A DNA stretch of 6,759 bases, taken from an uncultured Bacteroidota bacterium (GTDB lineage: Bacteria; Bacteroidota; Bacteroidia; Chitinophagales; Chitinophagaceae). The translations under genes and the position numbers were made by a program. Shown here piece by piece: positions 1-6,523 of this stretch. The stretch's first letter is position 1; every line of letters starts with the position of its first letter. The notes beneath the pieces were generated by a model. The model saw only the letters and a program-made list of their open reading frames with translations, ran no database searches and was not told the DNA's origin. Location of the stretch: NCBI GenBank assembly GCA_903905685.1, contig CAIVHI010000492.1, positions 1 through 6,759 on the forward strand, read 5' to 3'.

Positions 1-1428
1 AAGGATGCTAACGCATTCTGTATCGGAGGCAAGTACTATACATACCGGGACTTGGGAAAGGCTGTTCTCGACACTGCTGGATTGTTGAAAACGCATGCTC
101 CCCATGACGTTAGGATTGGAATCATGGCCGTCGACAGTTTCGAGACCTATGCAGCGATGATTGCGGTGATGTATTCCGGCAAGACCTACATCCCGATACA
201 CCCCGACCATCCCGCCGAGCGCGTGGCCCAAATAGTGGAACAATCTGGAACGAAGGTCATTCTAAGTCGTGGAGCCTTCATAGAGGTTCCCGAAGTTCGA
301 TGTATTCAGACCCGTTTTACTCCCGGAACGTTTGATGGCCCATTTCAAGCCCGCATTGCCGAGACGGATGATTATGCCTACATCTTATTCACATCGGGCA
401 GTACGGGTCGTCCCAAAGGTGTCCCATTGACCTATGCCAATCTGGATGCCTTTACGGCCGCTTTTTTCGATTTGGGCTATGAAATCGGTCCGAATGACCG
501 CTTTCTCCAGATGTTCGACCTGACTTTCGATTTATCGATCATGTCTTACCTCATGCCATTGTGTGTGGGTGCCTGCGTGTATACAGTACCCAATCACGGC
601 TTGAAGTTCACCCACATATATGGTTTGCTGGAGTCGTTCGACATCACGTTTGCGTTGATGGTACCGTCGATACTTTCCAGTTTGCGCCCGTACTTCGATG
701 AAATCAACTTGCCGCATCTCCGGTACTCCCTCTTCTGTGGTGAAGCCCTCCATGGAGAAGTTGCGACCGAGTGGGCTGCGTGTATGCCCAACGGGCACAT
801 CGAAAATGTGTATGGCCCTACCGAGGCCACCATTTTCTGTATGACCTACCGATTTGTGGGTAGCGGCTCCAAAAAATACAATGGCATCATCTCTATAGGA
901 AAACCCATGATGGGCACCGACGTCTTGGTTTGCGATGCCGACGGCGTGCCACTGGAAACCGGCGAAAAAGGTGAATTGTGCCTTGCCGGCACCCAAGTGA
1001 CGCCCGGATATTTGGACGAAGAAAAGAATAAGGAAGCCTTCATTTCCTTGAACGGGCGGCGTTTTTACCGTACCGGCGACTTGGTATTTCGAGAATCGGC
1101 CGGCGACTACCTTTATTGCGGCCGTAAGGACCATCAAGTAAAAATTCAGGGATATAGGATAGAACTCGGGGAAGTGGAACACCATGTGCGGCAAGTCGTC
1201 AAAGACCGTGCGGTTGCAGCCGTCGCGGTACCCAACTCCAAGGGCTTGATGGAGATACATGTGGCCATAGAAGGAAGGGAAGCGATTCCCGAGACCATTA
1301 CGACCGAACTTGCCGCAATCATGCCGGCCTACATGTTGCCGTCAAGGGTGTGGGCAGTGCCCGTATTTCCGTTGAATGCCAATGGTAAAACCGATAGAAA
1401 ACAACTCGAAAAACTGGCCTTGTCATGA
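1..1428 (+). CDS. Amino-acid adenylating enzyme (DltA-like AMP-binding ligase), 5' end cut by the window
   Basis: ANL-family adenylating enzyme that should activate an amino acid with ATP and load it onto a carrier protein in the cytoplasm; the carrier gene two positions downstream is the obvious partner. The frame is open to base 1, with typical N-terminal adenylation-domain sequence before the first TTG at 52, so the true start lies upstream; 475 residues are visible against about 500 for DltA. Counting from base 1, the A3 P-loop TSGSTGRPKG is at 131-140, A4 FDLS at 176-179 with the Asp that usually holds a substrate amino group, A5 YGPTE at 271-275, A7 YRTGD at 356-360, A8 GRKDHQVKIQGYRIE at 374-388, and the A10 NGK lysine at 463. 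All catalytic motifs are intact. No condensation or carrier domain is attached, so this is not a modular NRPS. The substrate cannot be read reliably; D-alanine is a guess by analogy. Its TGA overlaps the next gene's ATG (ATGA). Confidence 0.9.
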   Translation, partial: KDANAFCIGGKYYTYRDLGKAVLDTAGLLKTHAPHDVRIGIMAVDSFETYAAMIAVMYSGKTYIPIHPDHPAERVAQIVEQSGTKVILSRGAFIEVPEVRCIQTRFTPGTFDGPFQARIAETDDYAYILFTSGSTGRPKGVPLTYANLDAFTAAFFDLGYEIGPNDRFLQMFDLTFDLSIMSYLMPLCVGACVYTVPNHGLKFTHIYGLLESFDITFALMVPSILSSLRPYFDEINLPHLRYSLFCGEALHGEVATEWAACMPNGHIENVYGPTEATIFCMTYRFVGSGSKKYNGIISIGKPMMGTDVLVCDADGVPLETGEKGELCLAGTQVTPGYLDEEKNKEAFISLNGRRFYRTGDLVFRESAGDYLYCGRKDHQVKIQGYRIELGEVEHHVRQVVKDRAVAAVAVPNSKGLMEIHVAIEGREAIPETITTELAAIMPAYMLPSRVWAVPVFPLNANGKTDRKQLEKLALS

Positions 1429-2090
1429 ACATTAGGAGAGCGGAAACACGAGACTTGGATTTCGTTATTGAGGCGGTCATGGAGGCCGAAAAGAGCGGCT
1501 CGGACAAATTGAGCTATTGCGGCCTTTTCGGCTTGGATGCCGATGGGGTGAGAACTTTGTTGGCCAATGTGTTTGATGAGGAAATAGAGGGACAGGAACT
1601 CTACCTACCCTATTTTGTGGTGGCCGAAGAAGGCGGAGAATATGCAGGAGCCTTAAGTGCCTGGATTGAAGGAGAAGACGGCATTGGCTCGAATATGATA
1701 AAGGGCAACATTTTCGGGTATTTTCTTGGGCGAGATAAACTTGCCGAGATAGAGCGAAAAGCTGCCGTATTGGCGGATATGCAGGTGGAGCGAGACTTTA
1801 AGGCACTGCAAATAGAAAATGTATACGTTAGCGCATCGTTTCGCGGCCGTGGCCTCACGGGTGCAATGATAGAGCAGCAGATTAAGGACAACTTCGCAGC
1901 AGGTAAGAACTTTGAGCGTGTGCAGTCTGTCTTATTGGGCAACAACGGCGCGAGCCTGAGGGCATTCGAAAAAGCGGGCTTTGCGGTGGCGAAGGAAAAT
2001 AAGACGGACAACCCCGGGATTTTCGAAATCTTATCGTGCGACACAAAAATATTGGTTGAAAGAAAAATAAACAGAAACGATTATGAATGA
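1425..2090 (+). CDS. GNAT-family N-acyltransferase
   Basis: 221-residue protein with a single GNAT fold. The acyl-CoA-binding motif A lies after a predicted beta strand: VYVSASFRGRGL at about 133-144, with R140-G-R-G143 forming the pyrophosphate loop. Motif B follows as NNGASLRAFEKAGF, the usual helix ending in GF near the C-terminus. The N-terminal opening with Arg-rich strand (MNIRRAETRDLDF) is also typical. Proteins of this family move an acyl group from acyl-CoA, or sometimes from a carrier protein, to a primary amine. The start is fixed by the ATGA overlap with the adenylation gene, and its stop overlaps the carrier gene by 8 bases, so it is translated with them. Lying between the loading enzyme and its carrier, it plausibly acylates the amino group of the bound amino acid; that is inference. 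It could instead modify another protein or a sugar amine. Confidence 0.88.
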   Translation: MNIRRAETRDLDFVIEAVMEAEKSGSDKLSYCGLFGLDADGVRTLLANVFDEEIEGQELYLPYFVVAEEGGEYAGALSAWIEGEDGIGSNMIKGNIFGYFLGRDKLAEIERKAAVLADMQVERDFKALQIENVYVSASFRGRGLTGAMIEQQIKDNFAAGKNFERVQSVLLGNNGASLRAFEKAGFAVAKENKTDNPGIFEILSCDTKILVERKINRNDYE

Positions 2091-2328
2091 GCAACAAGTA
2101 TATACCGACCTGAACAAGATTTTTTCTGACGTCCTCAAAAAGCCGGGCATACAGCTTTCGGCAGAATCGACTGCGGGCGATGTGGAGGGCTGGACCTCAC
2201 TAACGCATATGATTTTGATTGATACGATTGAAGCCCATTACAAAATCAAGTTCAAGCTCAACGAAATCGTCAAATTTCGCAATGTGGGCGAAATGGCCGC
2301 TTCCATTATGAAGAAGCTGACCAAATAA
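2083..2328 (+). CDS. Stand-alone acyl/aminoacyl carrier protein
   Basis: 81-residue acidic-to-neutral helical carrier protein of the ACP/PCP/DltC type. The phosphopantetheine attachment site is within VEGWTSLTHM (residues 34-43), with Ser39 as the predicted modified residue. The usual motif is D-S-L; here the residue before Ser is Thr38, giving W-T-S-L. The preceding Gly-Trp and following Leu-Thr-His match carriers found beside MBOAT genes better than fatty-acid ACPs. Length and three-to-four helix pattern are normal for the family. The ATG at 2083 overlaps the end of the GNAT gene by 8 bases, and a 39-base gap separates it from the MBOAT gene. It should hold the activated amino acid as a thioester on the 4'-phosphopantetheine arm and present it to the GNAT and then to the membrane acyltransferase. 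A phosphopantetheinyl transferase would have to be supplied from elsewhere in the genome. Confidence 0.9.
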   Translation: MNEQQVYTDLNKIFSDVLKKPGIQLSAESTAGDVEGWTSLTHMILIDTIEAHYKIKFKLNEIVKFRNVGEMAASIMKKLTK

Positions 2329-2367
2329 TGTTTTTCCGGGCCAATCTCGTTGCCAAACCTGATATAG

Positions 2368-3828
2368 ATGCTGTTTAATTCATTCCAATTTTTGGTGTTT
2401 TTCACCATTGTCACCACGCTGTACTTTGTGTTGCCACACAAGTACCGCTGGTTCCAGCTTCTTGTAGCAAGTTGCGTGTTTTATATGGCGGCCATTCCCG
2501 TATATATTCTCATCCTGTTTTTCACGATTGTTGTAGACTACTTTGCAGGCATACTCATAGAGAATGCCGATGAGGACCGCAAAAAGCCATTCCTCATCAT
2601 GAGCTTGGTGGCCAACATCGGGATTTTGGCCTTCTTCAAATACTACAATTTCTTTATCGACAATGTAAATGAAGTGCTGCACCTTGCCAATTCCACGAGG
2701 TATTTGCCGGTGCTGCACATCTTGCTTCCCATCGGCTTGTCGTTCCATACGTTTCAGGCCATGAGCTACACCATCGAGGTGTATTGGGGCAACCAAAAAG
2801 CCGAGCGCCACTTCGGGATTTATGCGCTTTACGTCATGTTCTACCCGCAATTGGTGGCGGGCCCCATCGAGCGGCCGCAAAACATCTTGCATGCTTTTCA
2901 TGAAGAACACAAGTTCGACTATGACAACATGGTGAAAGGATTGCGACTCATGATGTGGGGATTGATCAAGAAAGTGGTGATTGCCGATAGACTGCTGTTG
3001 GTTACTGACCCGATATTCGATGCGCCCACGCAATATTCGGGCGTAACCCTGTTTTTAGCCTGTTTCTTCTTCATTTTCCAGATATACTGCGACTTTTCGG
3101 GGTACTCCGACATAGCCTTGGGTGCCGCGAAAACCATGGGCTTCGACCTCATGAAAAACTTCAACCGGCCCTATACCAGCAAAAGCCTATCGGAGTTTTG
3201 GAGGAGGTGGCATATTTCATTGTCTACCTGGTTTTTCGATTACCTGTTTACTCCCGTGGCCGCCTCTTTGCGGCGTTGGCGGCAGGGAGCGGTAGTTGTA
3301 GGACTTGCCCTTACGTTTCTGCTGAGCGGGTTATGGCATGGTGCCAGTTGGAACTTCATTTTGTGGGGTGCAGCTCTGGGTGCCGGCTTGATTTTCGAGC
3401 TACTCACCAAAAATTTCAGGGATAAGGCATTTGCCCGCATCCCAAAAAACATTGTGGGTGGCATGGGGCGACTTTGTACGGTGTTCTACCTTATTTTGAT
3501 GGCGGTCTTTTTCAGGTCCAAAACCGTGGCAGATTCCATGTTCTTCTACAAGAAGTTCCTGGGCATACCCGGAGAAATAGGCCGCGTCATCAAGACCCAC
3601 AAGTTCGGGTTTCTCAACTTGCCCAATGTATACCACTTGGTCATACCCGGTTTTTTGGTCATCGTTTTATTGGAGTTGCTGGAGCACTTCGGGGAGAAAT
3701 ACGACTTGGCCAATACGTTCCAAACCAAAAAACCGGTATTTAGATGGGCGGCTTATTATGCCGGACTAATCCTACTCATGTATTTCGGAGTGTATGAAAA
3801 ACACCAGTTCATTTATTTCCAGTTTTGA
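2368..3828 (+). CDS. MBOAT membrane-bound O-acyltransferase (DltB/AlgI-like)
   Basis: 486-residue polytopic inner-membrane protein, normal length for bacterial MBOAT proteins, with many hydrophobic segments from residue 4 onward. Family signatures are clear: YCDFSGYSDIALG at about 240-252, SLSEFWRRWHISLS around 273-286 with His282, and SGLWHGASWNFILWG with the invariant catalytic His324. A WRRWHxSLS motif followed by GLWHG about 42 residues later is the layout of DltB, AlgI and PatA. The family takes an acyl or aminoacyl group from a cytoplasmic donor and transfers it across the membrane to a hydroxyl. The start is firm: an in-frame TAG (2365-2367) lies directly before the ATG, so no longer form exists. 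The carrier gene upstream suggests a carrier-bound thioester donor as in DltB, and the SGNH gene downstream suggests an extracytoplasmic polysaccharide or glycan acceptor. The acceptor cannot be named from the window. Confidence 0.95.
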   Translation: MLFNSFQFLVFFTIVTTLYFVLPHKYRWFQLLVASCVFYMAAIPVYILILFFTIVVDYFAGILIENADEDRKKPFLIMSLVANIGILAFFKYYNFFIDNVNEVLHLANSTRYLPVLHILLPIGLSFHTFQAMSYTIEVYWGNQKAERHFGIYALYVMFYPQLVAGPIERPQNILHAFHEEHKFDYDNMVKGLRLMMWGLIKKVVIADRLLLVTDPIFDAPTQYSGVTLFLACFFFIFQIYCDFSGYSDIALGAAKTMGFDLMKNFNRPYTSKSLSEFWRRWHISLSTWFFDYLFTPVAASLRRWRQGAVVVGLALTFLLSGLWHGASWNFILWGAALGAGLIFELLTKNFRDKAFARIPKNIVGGMGRLCTVFYLILMAVFFRSKTVADSMFFYKKFLGIPGEIGRVIKTHKFGFLNLPNVYHLVIPGFLVIVLLELLEHFGEKYDLANTFQTKKPVFRWAAYYAGLILLMYFGVYEKHQFIYFQF

Positions 3829-3830
3829 CC

Positions 3831-4805
3831 ATGGTAGACAAATTCCTCCCCAAATTGTTTTTAGCCGCCCTGCCCATTTTGGTAATGACGGGGTTCTATA
3901 TTGCCACCGATCCCTTCCTTGTGGTACACTCCTATCCCGACATCACGCAAGTAACCGGTAGGCATTTGGAGTGCAATGAAGACTATACCACGACGGAATA
4001 CCTCCTCCATAACAACGTCGGGAAACACATCAATGCGTTCGTTTTCGGAAGTTCCAGAGCCGGGTTGTTTCGCGGTGCCTCGGCTGAAAGGCTGTTCGGG
4101 ACTGCCAATTATTACAACTACTCCGTTGCCAGTGAGACGCTATTCGGAGTGGAGCGGAAAATCGCGATGTTGGACAACCTCGGTTTCGAACTCTCGAGTG
4201 TACTGATAGGGATAGACCCGGGCCTGTTGGCTACTACCGTTAACAGCAAAGGGCACCTCTACAAGAAACACCCTGCAGTGTCGGGCGAGAGCATGTGGGA
4301 CTTCCAATTGACCAGTTATCTCGATATCTACAGCTTGGATTTCATTACCGGATATTGGAACCTATTGCGCGGAAAGCACGCGCTGTCCCAGTCGGGCGTC
4401 CCCTATATATTGATGGAAAAGGCCATTGCCTCCAATATAGATTCTTTCTACAATGCCCGAAGTGCGATGTTTCCATTGCAGACGGACACGCTGTCTTTTT
4501 CAAACCCTGTGATAGGGAACGACCAATACGCAATGCTCGATTCCATTGCCCACATCTGTTCGCGGCGCCACTGTAAGTGCTACTTGGTCATCTACCCCTG
4601 TTGGGACCAAGTCAAGATGGCGCCGGCAGACGTAGCTAAGTTGGTAGGTTTGTTTGGCCAATCCAGCGTCTTTGATTTTTCCGGCAAAAACGCTGTCACC
4701 GCCGATCGGCACAATTATTACGAAGGCGTGCACTTCAGGCAAAAAATAGCGGACTGGATTTTGGACAGTCTGGCAACATCGGGAAAGACTCCTGAAATAC
4801 GCTAA
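3831..4805 (+). CDS. Membrane-anchored SGNH/DltD-like partner of the MBOAT protein
   Basis: 324-residue protein starting two bases after the MBOAT stop; ATG at 3831 is preferred over an in-frame TTG at 3825. An N-terminal hydrophobic stretch (about residues 5-24, ending before ATDPF) should act as an uncleaved signal anchor, leaving the rest in the periplasm. The SGNH-like features are VFGSSRAG at 71-78, where Ser74 or Ser75 is the likely nucleophile (block I), and NYYEGVHF ending in His301 near the C-terminus (block V). The residue three before the His is Glu298, where SGNH enzymes usually have Asp (DxxH). Proteins of this kind (DltD, AlgJ/AlgX, PatB, WssI) work with MBOAT proteins and help pass the acyl group to a polymer on the outer side of the inner membrane. 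Sequence conservation in this family is low, so the call rests on the two blocks, the anchor and the gene order. It is the last gene of the operon. Confidence 0.75.
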   Translation: MVDKFLPKLFLAALPILVMTGFYIATDPFLVVHSYPDITQVTGRHLECNEDYTTTEYLLHNNVGKHINAFVFGSSRAGLFRGASAERLFGTANYYNYSVASETLFGVERKIAMLDNLGFELSSVLIGIDPGLLATTVNSKGHLYKKHPAVSGESMWDFQLTSYLDIYSLDFITGYWNLLRGKHALSQSGVPYILMEKAIASNIDSFYNARSAMFPLQTDTLSFSNPVIGNDQYAMLDSIAHICSRRHCKCYLVIYPCWDQVKMAPADVAKLVGLFGQSSVFDFSGKNAVTADRHNYYEGVHFRQKIADWILDSLATSGKTPEIR

Positions 4806-4866
4806 AATTTGGTCGGGCAAATGACTTAAGGCGCACTTGGGTCCTAAGTTGTAGCACATCTTCTGC

Positions 4867-4896
4867 CCAAACTTTACTTTACGCAGCAAAGTTTGG
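4867..4896. repeat. 9-bp inverted repeat (hairpin)
   Basis: CCAAACTTT (4867-4875) and AAAGTTTGG (4888-4896) are perfect inverted copies separated by 12 bases. It is the strongest perfect hairpin I found in the convergent region, about 60 bases after the end of the SGNH gene. It has no T-tract on either side, so a terminator role is only a possibility. Confidence 0.55.
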
Positions 4897-5076
4897 TGCT
4901 CTTTGTACGAGCCCGATGGCATCGCATGTTTATAGCCTTTAACGCCAACGGTATATACAATGCTCCCTTGGATGTTGGAGTCACACTCGCTACATTCGGT
5001 AGGTCTGCATGGCGCTCCTTCGATATTTTGCCCTTTGAGCACATGTGATGCCTTGAGTACCTGACTTTAGCTTTGG

Positions 5077-5098
5077 GCACAAAAAGTAACGTTTGTGC
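5077..5098. repeat. 7-bp inverted repeat (hairpin)
   Basis: GCACAAA (5077-5083) and TTTGTGC (5092-5098) pair perfectly around an 8-base loop; one more G-T wobble pair is possible in RNA. It lies about 80 bases downstream of the peptidase stop on the minus strand. No T-tract follows, and a hairpin of this size could arise by chance, so function is uncertain. Confidence 0.4.
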
Positions 5099-5175
5099 TA
5101 TTGCGGCGGCGATTTCGTGCAGATGCCCCGGTTGCTTCATCAAGTAACCTTTTAGCCCCCGATCAGCCTAGCTGC

Positions 5176-6030
5176 TCATTCCGGCGACAATGCTATGGCA
5201 ACCGAAGTAAGAAAAGCCAAATCGTTGTAAGGCACATCAATGAAGCCTGCCGTTCCCCACCGCTCGCCCCAACTGTTCATCAGCTCAAATACGCCGCCAC
5301 TACGCTCGTCGTTGTAACCAACAATACAGGCCGCGTGAAAGACCGATGCGCTATCTACAGTGGCCCTTTCTTGGGGTGAAATGCTCCAGTAAGACTTCCC
5401 CCAACAATCATCAAACGATTGAAAATCAAGGAACGACACCACCACTGGGCAACCTGCGGCAAGTGCGTTTTTAATACGTGCCACGAGGTTGGCGGTATCG
5501 GCAACGTTGACGCTGAGGAGCTTCGGGGTCAATCTATTTTTTGCTGCGGATGCCCAAAGCGGCCCCACACGCCGGCACGAGCAGGCGTCGGGATACTGTG
5601 TGACCGGAACAATGCCATAAGCGGCCAATACGGCCGCAGCATCGGCAATGTGTCCACTCTTGCTGCAATGACGATTGGCAAACCACCGCCTCGGCTTGCA
5701 AAGTCGTACCAAGAATCCCGGAGAACAAACCCCCATGGTATCTATGGCCAACCGTCCGGCCACCCTCAATGCTATCGTAGCACCGGCATAGCCCACAGCA
5801 TAGGCAAAGCAAACTTCACCTTCTTGGTCGGCAGGAACGGGGCAATACCGTTTAAGGCTATATGCAGCAGGTAGTGGAGATGGTAGGTTGACCAACGCAT
5901 TCCTGGGCAATACCGTTGCCGCATAATGCATATCGCTCAAAATCAAGTCCCTACCGCGCTGTCCCCAACAATTGCTCCCAATTGAATTTATAACGACGCA
6001 GAGTAAGAGTGCTGCGAACTTATTCGGCAT
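5176..6030 (-). CDS. Secreted papain-family (C1A) cysteine peptidase homologue
   Basis: 284-residue protein. The start chosen is the ATG at 6030, because it is followed directly by a signal peptide (MPNKFAALLLCVV..., probable cleavage near residue 23) and overlaps the upstream gene by 11 bases; the frame stays open for 101 more codons upstream, but those lie opposite and within the lipoprotein gene. Papain-family parts appear in order: oxyanion Gln69 and nucleophile Cys74 in DQEGEVCFAYAV, CSPGFL at 102-107, a GHIADAAAVLAAYGIVP helix region at 126-142 followed by a YPD, His232 in HAACIVGYND, and Asn252 in MNSWGERWGTAGF. The triad is therefore complete. The Gln-to-Cys distance is 5 residues, one shorter than in papain. 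There are 11 cysteines including one in the signal peptide, which fits a disulphide-containing exported protein. No long inhibitory propeptide is evident: only about 45 residues separate the signal peptide from Gln69. The substrate is unknown. Confidence 0.85.
   Translation of the reverse strand: MPNKFAALLLCVVINSIGSNCWGQRGRDLILSDMHYAATVLPRNALVNLPSPLPAAYSLKRYCPVPADQEGEVCFAYAVGYAGATIALRVAGRLAIDTMGVCSPGFLVRLCKPRRWFANRHCSKSGHIADAAAVLAAYGIVPVTQYPDACSCRRVGPLWASAAKNRLTPKLLSVNVADTANLVARIKNALAAGCPVVVSFLDFQSFDDCWGKSYWSISPQERATVDSASVFHAACIVGYNDERSGGVFELMNSWGERWGTAGFIDVPYNDLAFLTSVAIALSPE
6020..6030 (-). other. Stop/start overlap coupling lipoprotein and peptidase
   Basis: Read on the minus strand, the peptidase ATG (6030-6028) lies inside the last codons of the lipoprotein gene, whose TAA is at 6022-6020. 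The overlap of 11 bases in a different frame, with no separate ribosome-binding site, points to translational coupling of the pair. Confidence 0.6.
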
Positions 6031-6523
6031 TCTTATAATGGTTTGCATGACCATGCCCACCACCATGATGCCCACCACCGTTGTGCCCCGAATGGTGGCT
6101 GCCGCGAGTGCTGCCACTTTTGGGGGTGCGATGCCGTTCCAGGCTCTTGGCTTTATGTGCTCTTTCATGACGGCGAACCTCGACCGTGTTTCCTCCCCCA
6201 CTCCCTCCATTTCGAACTTTTTCAGCAGTGCTCTTCGGCCCGGGCTCAACACGCACGTTTTCGCCACCCACATTATTAGGACCCGGTACGGGGGTTGGAC
6301 GGTAATGCCGACCATAATAACGAGGACCGACAAACATGCTATGGAAGAAAGATATATGCACCGAAACCCGATGTTCGTGATGCTGTGGGCACCAAGGGTT
6401 GAACGGATGCCGATAACAATATCGCGGTCCGCAGGATGCCAACAAGCAACAGCCTACCAATGCCGGCAAGCCCAGTACGCGAGCCCAATTTTTACGCGAT
6501 GACCGACTAATCTTCGGATTCAT
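6020..6523 (-). CDS. Small His/Gly-rich lipoprotein, function unknown
   Basis: 167-residue predicted lipoprotein. The start at 6523 (MNPKISRSSRKNW) is chosen because it gives a basic n-region, a hydrophobic core (VLGLPALVGCCLL) and a lipobox L-A-S-C with Cys31 as the lipidated residue; the frame continues upstream, but those residues would bury the signal. The mature part is about 137 residues with 18 His. It has an Arg/Tyr/Pro-rich first half, a basic middle with a GGSGGG linker (106-111), and a C-terminal tail at 143-162 with eight His among Gly, Ser and Asn. Such a tail could bind metal ions such as Ni, Zn or Cu, but this is inferred only from composition. I recognise no domain. The stop overlaps the peptidase start by 11 bases, so the two are probably translated together and may act together in the cell envelope. 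Confidence 0.7.
   Translation of the reverse strand: MNPKISRSSRKNWARVLGLPALVGCCLLASCGPRYCYRHPFNPWCPQHHEHRVSVHISFFHSMFVGPRYYGRHYRPTPVPGPNNVGGENVRVEPGPKSTAEKVRNGGSGGGNTVEVRRHERAHKAKSLERHRTPKSGSTRGSHHSGHNGGGHHGGGHGHANHYKNAE

Larger units (their letters stand above)
4806..5175. other. Convergent intergenic region with possible gene remnant
   Basis: About 370 bases between the stops of two convergent operons. No ORF with a good start and recognisable domain was found on either strand. Two overlapping minus-strand frames stay open over much of it: one from about 5143 down to 4874, and another from a GTG at 5042 that runs open past 4806 into the complement of the SGNH gene. The second has a Cys-rich segment (PCRPTECSEC, then KMCYNLGPKC) and its codons look fairly gene-like, so the stretch may be a frameshifted remnant or a copy of a dispersed repeat. 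Several short hairpins lie inside it (4824-4849, 4867-4896, 5077-5098); none carries a clear T-tract. It probably also holds the transcription ends of both operons, but no textbook terminator is visible. Confidence 0.4.

Noticed and set aside
532..1260. 242-codon minus-strand ORF opposite the adenylation gene
   Set aside because: It is antisense to intact adenylation motifs and shows no domain of its own.
52..1428. TTG at 52 as the start of the adenylation gene
   Set aside because: The frame is open to base 1 and bases 1-51 encode normal adenylation-domain N-terminal sequence, so the gene begins before the window.
2380..3033. 217-codon minus-strand ORF opposite the MBOAT gene
   Set aside because: Antisense shadow of a conserved membrane protein gene; His/Gln-rich translation is typical of the complement of hydrophobic codons.
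3825..4805. TTG start for the SGNH-like gene
   Set aside because: The ATG two codons later at 3831 gives a clean signal anchor and avoids overlapping the MBOAT stop codon.
1..4805. Naming the operon dltABCD for teichoic acid D-alanylation
   Set aside because: A GNAT is present, the gene order differs, the substrate is unreadable and the likely host lacks teichoic acids, so only a Dlt-like call is justified.
4867..4896. Rho-independent terminator at the 9-bp hairpin
   Set aside because: The stem is AT-rich and no T-tract follows on either strand.
6031..6333. N-terminal extension of the peptidase to 6333
   Set aside because: The extra 101 residues lie within the lipoprotein gene in another frame, carry no recognisable domain and would bury the clear signal peptide beginning at 6030.
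5972..6502. Plus-strand ORF of 176 codons and a His-rich plus-strand ORF at 6043-6279
   Set aside because: Both lie opposite the lipoprotein gene; the His-rich start reflects the low-complexity CAC/CAT tract and no signal or domain supports them.
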